8,273 bases of DNA from Chloroflexota bacterium. GTDB taxonomy: Bacteria > Chloroflexota > Dehalococcoidia > E44-bin15. The stretch is taken from NCBI GenBank assembly GCA_015222405.1, contig JADFVG010000168.1, forward strand, positions 1 to 8,273, read 5' to 3'. Both the position numbers and the translations under genes were made by a program. Positions 1-5,881 of the stretch are shown in pieces. The first letter of the stretch is position 1. Every line of letters starts with the position of its first letter. The notes beneath the pieces were generated by a model. It was not told the DNA's origin, ran no database searches, and was given only the letters and a program-made list of their open reading frames with translations.

Positions 1-252
1 GAGCAAGGGGCTGACGGGGTATTGATCCTGGGCTGTCACCCCGGCGATTGCCACTATGTTGAAGGAAATTACAAAACGGCGCGTCGCGTCCCTCTACTGA
101 AGAAGATGCTGGACCAACTGGGGATCGAGGACGAGCGAGTGCGCTTGGACTGGGTCTCTGCCTCTGAGGGGGCTCGCTTTGCCTCCATCGTCAATGAGAT
201 GACGGCCAAGGTAAAGGAACTGGGACCGTTCCGCGTCAACGAAGGGGGATAG
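1..252 (+). CDS. mvhD: MvhD/FlpD-family hydrogenase iron-sulfur subunit, C-terminal part (5' end outside window)
   Basis: This reading frame is open from the first base and ends at TAG 250-252, giving the last 83 residues. The segment GADGVLILGCHPGDCHYVEG near its start is the hallmark of the FlpD/MvhD family, including the Cys-His and Gly-Asp-Cys pair (Cys12 and Cys17 of the visible part) that helps hold a [2Fe-2S] cluster. The other cluster cysteines would lie in the missing N-terminal part. In known Mvh-Hdr complexes this subunit carries electrons from the hydrogenase small subunit to HdrA in the cytoplasm. The small-subunit gene begins 1 nt after its stop, so the two are co-transcribed. 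An in-frame ATG at 22 falls inside the conserved motif and is not the true start. The visible part cannot show whether this is a free MvhD or the C-terminal domain of an HdrA-MvhD fusion. Confidence 0.9.
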   Translation, partial: EQGADGVLILGCHPGDCHYVEGNYKTARRVPLLKKMLDQLGIEDERVRLDWVSASEGARFASIVNEMTAKVKELGPFRVNEGG

Positions 253-253
253 C

Positions 254-1207
254 ATGCCAAAGCTGAAACTGGCTCTCTACTGGGCAGCTAGCTGCGGCGG
301 CTGTGATGTCGCTGTTCTGGACATCAATGAGAAGATCCTCGATGTCGCTGAGATGGCAGACATCGTCCTCTGGCCCATCGCCATGGATTTTAAATACCAC
401 CATGTTGAGGCCATGGATGATGGGAGCATCGATGTCTGCCTCTTCAATGGCTCGGTCAGAAATACGGAGCAAGAGAAGATCGCCAAGCTGCTTCGTCAAA
501 AGTCCAAGGTTATGGTCGCCTTCGGTTCCTGCGCCTGTTTCGGCGGCATCCCGGCGCTGGCCAACTTTTTCAACCGAGACCTCGCTTTTGAGCGCGCCTA
601 TGTGGAAGCGCCAACCAATGCTAACGCCGAAAGGGTCTTCCCCCAAACCTTGACCAAAGTTGCTGAGGGGGAGCTGGAGCTTCCCGAATTCTGGGATACT
701 GTATTGGCATTAGACCAAGTGGTGGCCGTGGAATATTATGTGCCTGGCTGTCCGCCGCCGGTAGATCTCATCCTCAAGGTGGTGGACGCCCTGGCCACCA
801 ATTCTCTTCCTCCCCCAGGCTCGGTAATCGCTGCGGAAAAGACGCTTTGTGACGAGTGTCCTCGCACTAAGGAGGAGAAGAAGATCACCAAGATTTATCG
901 CCCCCATGAGATCATCCCCGACCCAGAGAAATGCCTCCTGGAGCAGGGGATAATATGCATGGGGCCTGCCACCAGAGGAGGCTGTGGAGCCAGATGCATC
1001 GAGGCCAACATGCCCTGCCGCGGCTGCTTCGGGCCGCCGGCTGGGGTTCAGGATCAGGGGGCTAAGATGCTCAGCGCTCTGGCCTCCATCTATGAGGTCA
1101 AGGATGAGGCCGAGATTGCCAGGATGATCGAGGAGGTTAAAGACCCAGCCGGCACCTTCTATCGCTTCGGGATGTCCACCTCGATGTTGAAAAGAAAGAG
1201 GATATAG
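254..1207 (+). CDS. mvhG: [NiFe] hydrogenase small (electron-transfer) subunit, MvhG/VhuG-like
   Basis: This 317-residue protein relays electrons from the NiFe site through three iron-sulfur clusters to the MvhD subunit. The N-terminal domain holds the proximal-cluster ligands: Cys14 and Cys17 (SCGGC), Cys93 (GSCACFGG) and Cys166 (PGCPPP). The C-terminal domain has eight more cysteines (199, 202, 227, 235, 244, 248, 255, 258), enough for medial and distal [4Fe-4S] clusters as in the F420-non-reducing group. There is no twin-arginine signal peptide, so the enzyme is cytoplasmic. The ATG at 254 follows a GGGGGA ribosome site at 244-249 that sits inside the end of the preceding gene, and the conserved YWAASCGGC segment begins nine residues later, so the start is secure. 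It is followed after 9 nt by the large subunit. Assignment to group 3c rests on the cysteine pattern and on the MvhD neighbour; a related group 3 small subunit is the only realistic alternative. Confidence 0.95.
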   Translation: MPKLKLALYWAASCGGCDVAVLDINEKILDVAEMADIVLWPIAMDFKYHHVEAMDDGSIDVCLFNGSVRNTEQEKIAKLLRQKSKVMVAFGSCACFGGIPALANFFNRDLAFERAYVEAPTNANAERVFPQTLTKVAEGELELPEFWDTVLALDQVVAVEYYVPGCPPPVDLILKVVDALATNSLPPPGSVIAAEKTLCDECPRTKEEKKITKIYRPHEIIPDPEKCLLEQGIICMGPATRGGCGARCIEANMPCRGCFGPPAGVQDQGAKMLSALASIYEVKDEAEIARMIEEVKDPAGTFYRFGMSTSMLKRKRI

Positions 1208-1216
1208 AGGAATGCT

Positions 1217-2686
1217 ATGAAGAAGATAACGGTTGATCCTATAACCAGGCTGGAGGGGCACGGCAGGATAGAAATTTTCCTCGATGATGATGGAAATGTG
1301 GCCAACGCCTACCTTCAGGTGCCCGAGTTTCGCGGCTTTGAGAAGTTCTGCGAGGGAAGGCCGGTGGAGGAGTTGCCCCGCATAACCCCCAGAATCTGTG
1401 GCGTTTGTCCCTCGGCTCACCACATGGCTTCCACCAAAGCCACCGATGCCGTCTATCATGTTGACCCTCCACCGGCAGCAAAGAAGCTGAGGGAGCTATA
1501 CTACTGTGCTCACATGTGCCACTCCCACATCGCTCACTTCTATGTTCTTGCTGCCCCTGACTTTGTGGTGGGTCCCACTGCCGACCCCGCTGAGAGGAAC
1601 ATCCTGGGGGTTATTGCCAAGGTGGGACTTGAGGTTGGCGGTGAGGTGATCAAGCACCGCGCCTATGCCCAGGATATCCAGGCAGTCATCGGGGGCAAGG
1701 CAACCCATTCCGTCTGCGGTCTGCCTGGGGGCATGAGCAGGGCCATCACCGAAGAGGAGAGAGCCGACTTCGAGGAGAAGGCCAAGTCCATGGTGGAGTT
1801 CGGCAAGTTCGGCCTCAAATTGTTCGATGATGTCGTCCTGGGCAACAAGGAGTATGTGGACATCATCACCGGCCCTATTTATACCATGCAGAGCTACTAC
1901 ATGGGCATGGTAGATGCCAATAACAAGGTTAACTTCTATGAGGGCGACATCAGGGTGGTTGACCCCGAAGGGAAAGAGGTTGCCAAGTTCAAGCCCGCCG
2001 ACTATGTGGATTACATTGGGGAGCACACCGAGCCCTGGTCCTATCTCAAGTTCCCCTTCCTGAAGAAGGTCGGCTGGAAGGGGCTGGAAGAGGGTAAGGA
2101 TAGTGGAGTATACCGAGTGGCCCCCTTGGCTCGGCTCAATGTCGCCGATGGCATGGCAACTCCCATGGCCCAGGAAGCTTATGAGAAGATGTATAGCACC
2201 CTGGGGGGCAAGCCGATTCATGCCACCCTGGCGTTTCACTGGGCCAGGCTGATTGAGATTTTGTATGCCGCGGAGAGGCTTCTGGAGCTGTGTCAGGACA
2301 AGGAGGTCATCGACCCCAACGTTCGCACCATCCCCACCGCCACCCCCGATGAGGGGGTAGGGGTAGTGGAGGCGCCCCGTGGCACCCTCTATCATCACTA
2401 CAAGACGGATGAAAAGGGCATGGTGGAGAAGGTGAACCTCATCGTGGCTACTGTTCAGAACAACCCCGCCATGAATATGTCGATAAAAAAAGCAGCGCAA
2501 AAATTGATCACCGCAGGAAAGGTGGCCAGTGAAGGGCTGCTGAATATGGTGGAGATGGCCTTCCGCGCCTACGATCCCTGTCTTGCCTGTGCCACCCATA
2601 CGCTACCGGGGCAGATGCCGCTGGAAGTGATAATCCGCGATGTCGAAGGAAACATTGTACATCAGTTGAGCCGAAACCTGTGCTGA
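1217..2686 (+). CDS. mvhA: [NiFe] hydrogenase large (catalytic) subunit, MvhA/VhuA-like
   Basis: The 489-residue catalytic subunit binds the Ni-Fe(CN)2CO centre that splits or forms H2. The N-terminal nickel motif is RICGVCPSAHH, with Cys61 and Cys64; the C-terminal one is DPCLACATH, with Cys455 and Cys458. All four ligands are cysteine encoded by ordinary codons, so this is not the selenocysteine form seen in some relatives. RLEGHGR (residues 11-17) and EAPRGTLYHHY (385-395) are further family signatures; Arg388 lies in the conserved active-site loop. Family knowledge places proteolytic cleavage after His461, removing a 28-residue tail that ends in Cys489. The start ATG has an AGAGG ribosome site at 1206-1210 with 6 nt spacing. 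The dedicated protease gene follows 34 nt downstream, matching the need for that cleavage. Together with the two upstream subunits it forms the MvhDGA core, which in known systems partners with heterodisulfide reductase. Confidence 0.96.
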   Translation: MKKITVDPITRLEGHGRIEIFLDDDGNVANAYLQVPEFRGFEKFCEGRPVEELPRITPRICGVCPSAHHMASTKATDAVYHVDPPPAAKKLRELYYCAHMCHSHIAHFYVLAAPDFVVGPTADPAERNILGVIAKVGLEVGGEVIKHRAYAQDIQAVIGGKATHSVCGLPGGMSRAITEEERADFEEKAKSMVEFGKFGLKLFDDVVLGNKEYVDIITGPIYTMQSYYMGMVDANNKVNFYEGDIRVVDPEGKEVAKFKPADYVDYIGEHTEPWSYLKFPFLKKVGWKGLEEGKDSGVYRVAPLARLNVADGMATPMAQEAYEKMYSTLGGKPIHATLAFHWARLIEILYAAERLLELCQDKEVIDPNVRTIPTATPDEGVGVVEAPRGTLYHHYKTDEKGMVEKVNLIVATVQNNPAMNMSIKKAAQKLITAGKVASEGLLNMVEMAFRAYDPCLACATHTLPGQMPLEVIIRDVEGNIVHQLSRNLC

Positions 2687-2708
2687 AATATAGAAAGCCC
2701 ACGCTCTT

Positions 2709-2713
2709 GGAGG
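2709..2713 (+). promoter_or_regulatory. Ribosome binding site fixing the TTG start of the protease
   Basis: GGAGG lies 7 nt before the TTG at 2721. No ATG or GTG in that frame would keep the conserved GLGNP motif intact, so this site decides for a TTG start. Confidence 0.8.
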
Positions 2714-2720
2714 TCTAAGG

Positions 2721-3200
2721 TTGAAGACCCTGATCTTGGGGCTAGGAAATCCGATCCTTAGCGATGATAGCGTGGGCTTTCACGTTGTCCAGGCGCTCGT
2801 GGGTCGCTTCGATGAACAAGAGGTGACGGTGATGGAAAGCGACCTCGGCGGGCTGAGCCTGCTTGACCTCCTCCTGGGTTACGACAGGGTAATCATCGTC
2901 GATTCCATCCAAACCGTAAAGGGAAAGATAGGCCAGATCTATCGGCTGAAGCCTGAGGATTTCGTCATCCCCCGGCATACCGGCTCCCCCCATGATGTCA
3001 GTCTTATCGCCACCCTCGAGCTGGGAAAGAGACTAGGGCTTGAGATGCCTAAGGAGATTGTCATCTTCGCCATTGAGGTTCAGGATGTAATCAACTTCGG
3101 CGAAAAGTGCACCCCTGAGGTGGAGCAGGTAATCCCCAAGGTTGTGGCGATGGTGGCCAGCGAACTAAAGGGTGGGGAAAAGCCCAGGACGGAGGAGTAG
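2721..3200 (+). CDS. Hydrogenase maturation endopeptidase, HycI/HyaD family
   Basis: This 159-residue nickel-dependent protease removes the C-terminal tail of the large subunit after nickel insertion, allowing the active site to close. The N-terminus LILGLGNPILSDDSVG matches the family's first motif. By alignment from memory with E. coli HybD (Glu16, Asp62, His93), the nickel-sensing residues are Asp16, Asp61 (IIVDSI) and His91 (GSPHDVS). Asp in place of Glu at position 16 also occurs in HycI-type members. The length is typical. The start is TTG at 2721: translation from it gives the conserved N-terminus at once, and GGAGG at 2709-2713 sits 7 nt upstream. Its position right after the large-subunit gene implies that subunit is the substrate; this is inference. 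Assignment to a named paralogue (HycI, HyaD, HybD, FrcD) is not possible from sequence alone. Confidence 0.92.
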   Translation: MKTLILGLGNPILSDDSVGFHVVQALVGRFDEQEVTVMESDLGGLSLLDLLLGYDRVIIVDSIQTVKGKIGQIYRLKPEDFVIPRHTGSPHDVSLIATLELGKRLGLEMPKEIVIFAIEVQDVINFGEKCTPEVEQVIPKVVAMVASELKGGEKPRTEE

Positions 3201-3420
3201 GGGCATTTCTAGAAGAGCGCGGAGGATTATCTTAATCGCCTTGGATGTGTTCCTTACCTTCGCCGTAATTACCGGCGTGGTGGCGTTGGTTACGGATAAC
3301 CATCCCTGGAAATATGTCCATGTTGGCTTCGCCGCTGCAGTGGTGGTCGCCATCCTGGCGCATGTATACCTGAATCGAAAGGCCCTTTTGTCCTACTTCA
3401 GAAGGCGCAGCAGGAGTTAG
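3172..3420 (+). CDS. Small two-helix membrane protein, DUF4405-like (possible cytochrome b-type fold)
   Basis: The longest reading of this frame gives 82 residues from a GTG at 3172. A basic N-terminus (SRRARR) precedes a hydrophobic helix at about residues 19-41, a short loop with HPWK, a second helix at about 49-67, and a basic tail (RRRSRS), so both ends should face the cytoplasm. The stretch WKYVHVG...AHVYLNRKALL resembles DUF4405 proteins, small membrane proteins related to cytochrome b. His50 and His64 are 14 residues apart on the second helix, a spacing used for stacked haems in b-type cytochromes; helix one has no histidine. Haem binding is a guess. The GTG overlaps the protease gene by 29 nt and lacks a well-spaced ribosome site. 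An ATT at 3205 has GGAGGAG 7 nt upstream and may be the real start, giving 71 residues. It is the last gene of the hydrogenase operon, and its stop overlaps the hypE stop. Confidence 0.7.
   Translation: MGKSPGRRSRGISRRARRIILIALDVFLTFAVITGVVALVTDNHPWKYVHVGFAAAVVVAILAHVYLNRKALLSYFRRRSRS
3191..3197 (+). promoter_or_regulatory. Strong ribosome binding site inside the end of the protease gene
   Basis: GGAGGAG sits 7 nt before ATT 3205, in frame with the small membrane protein. No ATG, GTG or TTG lies at a suitable distance in that frame. It suggests initiation at ATT, or it may only reflect the Glu-Glu codons that end the protease. Confidence 0.4.
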
Positions 3421-4433
3421 CATATCCGGGGCAGTAGCTCCCCGACCAGCATGTCAACGATGCGGGACGCCCCAAGACGAGTCCTCATCACCACCTTACC
3501 TGGATGCTCTTCTCTGACATCCCCGATGATTGCTGCCTCAGTTCCATATTTGTTTTGCCGCATCTGCTTGAGAACCTTCTCGGCATCATCGGGGGCAACA
3601 GCAGCCACCAGCCTTCCTTCGTTGGCAACATAGAGGGGGTCAAAACCCAGCATCTCGCAGGCGGCCTGTACCTCATCTCTCACCGGTATCCAATCTTCGT
3701 AAATGAGGATGCCAACTCCAGATTGGGCGGCAAACTCATTGAGGGTAGTGGCCAGCCCGCCTCTGGTCGGGTCGCGCAGGCAGTGGATGTCACCCGATAC
3801 CTCTAGCATCTCAGCCACCAGCCTATTTAGCGGGGCGCAATCACTCTTCACCTGGGTGGCGAACTTCAGTCCTTCCCGCTCGCTCATCACGGCGATGCCA
3901 TGATGGCCCGGGGGGCCACTCAAGATGAGCGTATCTCCTGGCTTGGCATTGGAGCCCGAGATTTCGACCCCGTGAGGAACAACGCCCACCCCGGCGGTGT
4001 TGATGAAGAGCTTATCCACGCTTCCCTTATTTACCACCTTGGTATCTCCGGTGATGATCTTCACCCCTGCCTCTTCGGCGGCATCCTTTATCGAGTTCAC
4101 AATCTTCCCCAGGTCGCTTAAGAGGAAACCTTCCTCGATGATGAACGACAGGCTCAAATACAAAGGCACAGCGCCGCTCATCGCCAGGTCGTTTACCGTG
4201 CCACAGACCGCCAGCTTTCCGATGTCGCCGCCGGGGAAGAAGATGGGAGTCACAATATAGCTATCGGTGGTAAAAGCCAGTCGTCCTCTGGCCTCGAAGA
4301 CCGCTGAGTCATCAAGCTTTGAAAGCAGCGGATTATCGAATGCGGGCACAAAGCCCTTTTCCACCAGGTCGTGGCCCAGCTTGCCTCCACTGCCGTGGGC
4401 GAGAAGGATCTTTTCCTCGTTAAAGGCTCTCAT
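3417..4433 (-). CDS. hypE: Hydrogenase maturation protein HypE (carbamoyl dehydratase)
   Basis: HypE receives a carbamoyl group from HypF on its C-terminal cysteine and, using ATP, dehydrates it to a thiocyanate that supplies the cyanide ligands of the active-site iron. The 338-residue protein has the PurM/AIR-synthase-like layout: the N-terminal HGSGGKLG motif (residues 13-20), TTDSYIVTPIFFPGGDIGKLAV around 55-76 in the ATP-binding domain, NDLAMSGA at 81-88, and DPTRGGLATTLNE around 221-233. It ends in PRIC, so the essential C-terminal Cys338 is present. Position 173-179 reads GPPGHHG where most family members, from memory, have a GT-x-GDHG type motif. The ATG at 4433 lies inside the end of hypD (14 nt overlap), and its own ribosome site is weak, which suggests translational coupling. 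The stop TAA (3419-3417) overlaps the stop of the convergent membrane-protein gene. Confidence 0.96.
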   Translation of the reverse strand: MRAFNEEKILLAHGSGGKLGHDLVEKGFVPAFDNPLLSKLDDSAVFEARGRLAFTTDSYIVTPIFFPGGDIGKLAVCGTVNDLAMSGAVPLYLSLSFIIEEGFLLSDLGKIVNSIKDAAEEAGVKIITGDTKVVNKGSVDKLFINTAGVGVVPHGVEISGSNAKPGDTLILSGPPGHHGIAVMSEREGLKFATQVKSDCAPLNRLVAEMLEVSGDIHCLRDPTRGGLATTLNEFAAQSGVGILIYEDWIPVRDEVQAACEMLGFDPLYVANEGRLVAAVAPDDAEKVLKQMRQNKYGTEAAIIGDVREEHPGKVVMRTRLGASRIVDMLVGELLPRIC

Positions 4434-5505
4434 AGTGATAATAACTGGCGCAACTGCCCTCGGAGGAGACCATGCACGGTCCCACGGGGTGCTCCGGGGT
4501 GCAAGCGCCTCGGAAAAGTTTACAATCGAGAGGGGTCTTCACTCCGCGGAGAATATCGCCGCAGATGCAGCCCTTTGGCTCGAGGGTTGGCCCGGGGTCG
4601 AAGTTAAAGCAGAGCTCGGCATCAAATGCTTGGTATTCTTTGCGCAGTCTTAGCCCGCTTTCTGGCACCTCCCCAATCCCTCGCCAATATGCTGGCGAAG
4701 GCTCAAAGACGGTGCTCATCAGTTCCTGTGCCCTGAGGTTCCCTTCGGGGCGCACCCCACGGCGATAGGCGATCTCCACCTTGGGCTCCCCCTCTTCAAG
4801 CTGAGAAACCAGCATTTCAACCGATTGAAGAACATCTAAAGGTTCAAAGCCTGCTACCACGCACGCTATTCCATAATCACGAGCGGCAAAATCCCAGGGA
4901 CGGGAGCCAATAACAGCGCTCACGTGACCGGGGCAGATGAGGCCATCCAGTTTCACCTCCCCTGAGTCGAGAAGAGCCTTGATCACCGGAGGGCAAAGCT
5001 TATGCAGCGAAAGAACATAGTAATTCTCTATCCCCTCCTCCTTGGCCTGCATCACTGAGGCAGCGATAGTAGGCGCTGTGGTCTCAAAGCCAATGCCGAT
5101 AAAAACGACAGATTTATCCCCATTTCCCCGCGCTATCTGGAGGGCATCGAGGGTGGAGTAGACAATCCTTATATCGGCGCCATCAGCCCTCACCCTTTGC
5201 AGGCTGGAATAGCTGCCCGGGACCCTGAGCATATCACCGAAGCTGGTGATAATCACCTCCGGCTCCCGGGAAAGGGCGATGGCCTTATCCAGGTCCTGGT
5301 GAGCGGTAACACAGACGGGGCATCCAGGACCGGATAGCATCTCCACCGTTTCAGGCAGGAGCTGGCGGATGCCATGCTTCATGATGGTAACAGTATGACC
5401 GCCACAGAACTCCATGAGCCTGATGTGCCGCTTCGAATTGCGGCGGACTCTGTTTATCACAGCCTTGGCTAGGTCAGCGTCTCGAAACTCATCAATAAAC
5501 TTCAT
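4420..5505 (-). CDS. hypD: Hydrogenase maturation protein HypD (Fe(CN)2CO assembly scaffold)
   Basis: HypD, with HypC, forms the cytoplasmic scaffold on which iron receives its CN and CO ligands before transfer to the large subunit. The 361-residue sequence has the family cysteines: Cys34 in CGGHT, Cys62 and Cys65 in GPGCPVC (equivalent to E. coli Cys41, Cys69, Cys72), plus GFETTAPT at 139-146 and CPGHVSAVIG at 191-200. The C-terminal region supplies the [4Fe-4S] ligands from among Cys313, 315, 328, 335, 344 and 352. The start MKFIDEFRD matches the usual HypD N-terminus, so the ATG at 5505 is accepted even though only AAAAAG, not a good ribosome site, precedes it. It lies 57 nt downstream of hypC and overlaps hypE by 14 nt. 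Nothing appears truncated. Confidence 0.97.
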   Translation of the reverse strand: MKFIDEFRDADLAKAVINRVRRNSKRHIRLMEFCGGHTVTIMKHGIRQLLPETVEMLSGPGCPVCVTAHQDLDKAIALSREPEVIITSFGDMLRVPGSYSSLQRVRADGADIRIVYSTLDALQIARGNGDKSVVFIGIGFETTAPTIAASVMQAKEEGIENYYVLSLHKLCPPVIKALLDSGEVKLDGLICPGHVSAVIGSRPWDFAARDYGIACVVAGFEPLDVLQSVEMLVSQLEEGEPKVEIAYRRGVRPEGNLRAQELMSTVFEPSPAYWRGIGEVPESGLRLRKEYQAFDAELCFNFDPGPTLEPKGCICGDILRGVKTPLDCKLFRGACTPEHPVGPCMVSSEGSCASYYHYESL

Positions 5506-5528
5506 CTTTTTGGAACTGGGTCTGTTTC

Positions 5529-5562
5529 CCGGAAGTTATGCTGCGCCTGAGGTAGGTTCCGG
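5529..5562 (-). repeat. Inverted repeat (possible RNA hairpin) in the hypC-hypD spacer
   Basis: CCGGAA (5529-5534) and TTCCGG (5557-5562) are perfect 6 bp arms around a 22 nt loop. The structure begins directly after the hypC stop codon in the transcribed direction. No run of U follows, so it is not a standard terminator. A competing pairing exists between GTTCC (5556-5560) and GGAAC (5512-5516), next to the hypD start. The stem is short and could be chance. Confidence 0.3.
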
Positions 5563-5805
5563 TTAAGGGGTCTCTCCCTCTAGTTCCTCCTCAAGTGATG
5601 CCATCTCGGTGAGCAGTTTCAGGGTCTCCTCGGCCTCCTCCTCATCAATGACATTGATGGCATAACCGGTGTGCAGCAGCACGTAATCGCCCACCTTGAC
5701 CTCAGGGGTAAGGAGGATGCTTATCCTGCGGCTTATGCCGCCCAACTCTGCCTCAGCCTCATTCCCTTCTATAGATTTAACCAGCGCCGGTATGGCAAGA
5801 CACAT
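5563..5805 (-). CDS. hypC: Hydrogenase maturation chaperone HypC
   Basis: HypC is a small chaperone that carries the iron centre with HypD and then binds the large-subunit precursor. The 80-residue protein begins MCLAIPA, so the essential Cys2 is exposed once the initiator Met is removed, and contains VGDYVLLHTGYAINVID (38-54) with the conserved His45. The C-terminal 25 residues are acidic and probably helical, as is common in the family. The ATG at 5805 is preceded by AAAGGG (5817-5812) with 6 nt spacing. The gene sits 76 nt downstream of hypF and 57 nt upstream of hypD in the same orientation. A HybG/HupF-type paralogue is possible in principle, but the neighbouring hypF and hypD favour HypC proper. 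Confidence 0.95.
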   Translation of the reverse strand: MCLAIPALVKSIEGNEAEAELGGISRRISILLTPEVKVGDYVLLHTGYAINVIDEEEAEETLKLLTEMASLEEELEGETP

Positions 5806-5834
5806 TGTTCGCCCTTTACACTCCTCTCTTTGTT

Positions 5835-5865
5835 GAGGTCACTTTTTACTAATTTATTGATCCTC
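5835..5865 (-). repeat. Imperfect inverted repeat in the hypF-hypC spacer
   Basis: GAGG-TCA (5835-5841) can pair with TGA-T-CCTC (5858-5865), a 7 bp stem with one bulged base and an AT-rich 16 nt loop. It lies in the 76 nt between hypF and hypC. No U-tract follows in the transcribed direction and no clear internal promoter is visible there. Confidence 0.25.
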
Positions 5866-5881
5866 TATCTGCCCGCTCATA

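Noticed and set aside
22..24. ATG-like start of the first gene within the window
   Set aside because: The codon lies in a conserved FlpD motif and the frame is open to position 1, so the gene begins outside the window. The codon itself reads TTG.
710..1459. A 249-codon open frame on the - strand across the small/large subunit junction
   Set aside because: It spans two real genes in antisense and shows no recognisable motif.
1496..2599. A 367-codon open frame on the - strand opposite the large-subunit gene
   Set aside because: It lies fully antisense to a gene with unmistakable hydrogenase motifs, has no recognisable domain, and is rich in His and Gly as expected for a shadow frame of a GC-biased gene.
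2684..2764. TGA at the end of the large subunit read as selenocysteine, since the frame stays open about 26 codons
   Set aside because: The protein already ends at the length expected for the family after DPCxxC. The nickel ligands are plain cysteines, and the following frame overlaps the ribosome site and start of the protease gene.
3380..3393. AAAGGCCCTTTT as a terminator for the hyp operon
   Set aside because: The arms leave no real loop, and the sequence codes for the small membrane protein.
3427..3444. CGGGG/CCCCG hairpin just after the convergent stop codons as a + strand terminator
   Set aside because: The stem is only 5 bp with an 8 nt loop, no T-run follows, and the sequence is needed to encode the HypE C-terminus.
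5854..5880. An eight-codon frame (ATG AGC ... TAA) on the - strand starting 1 nt after the hypF stop
   Set aside because: It has no ribosome site and no recognisable leader-peptide features; chance is sufficient.
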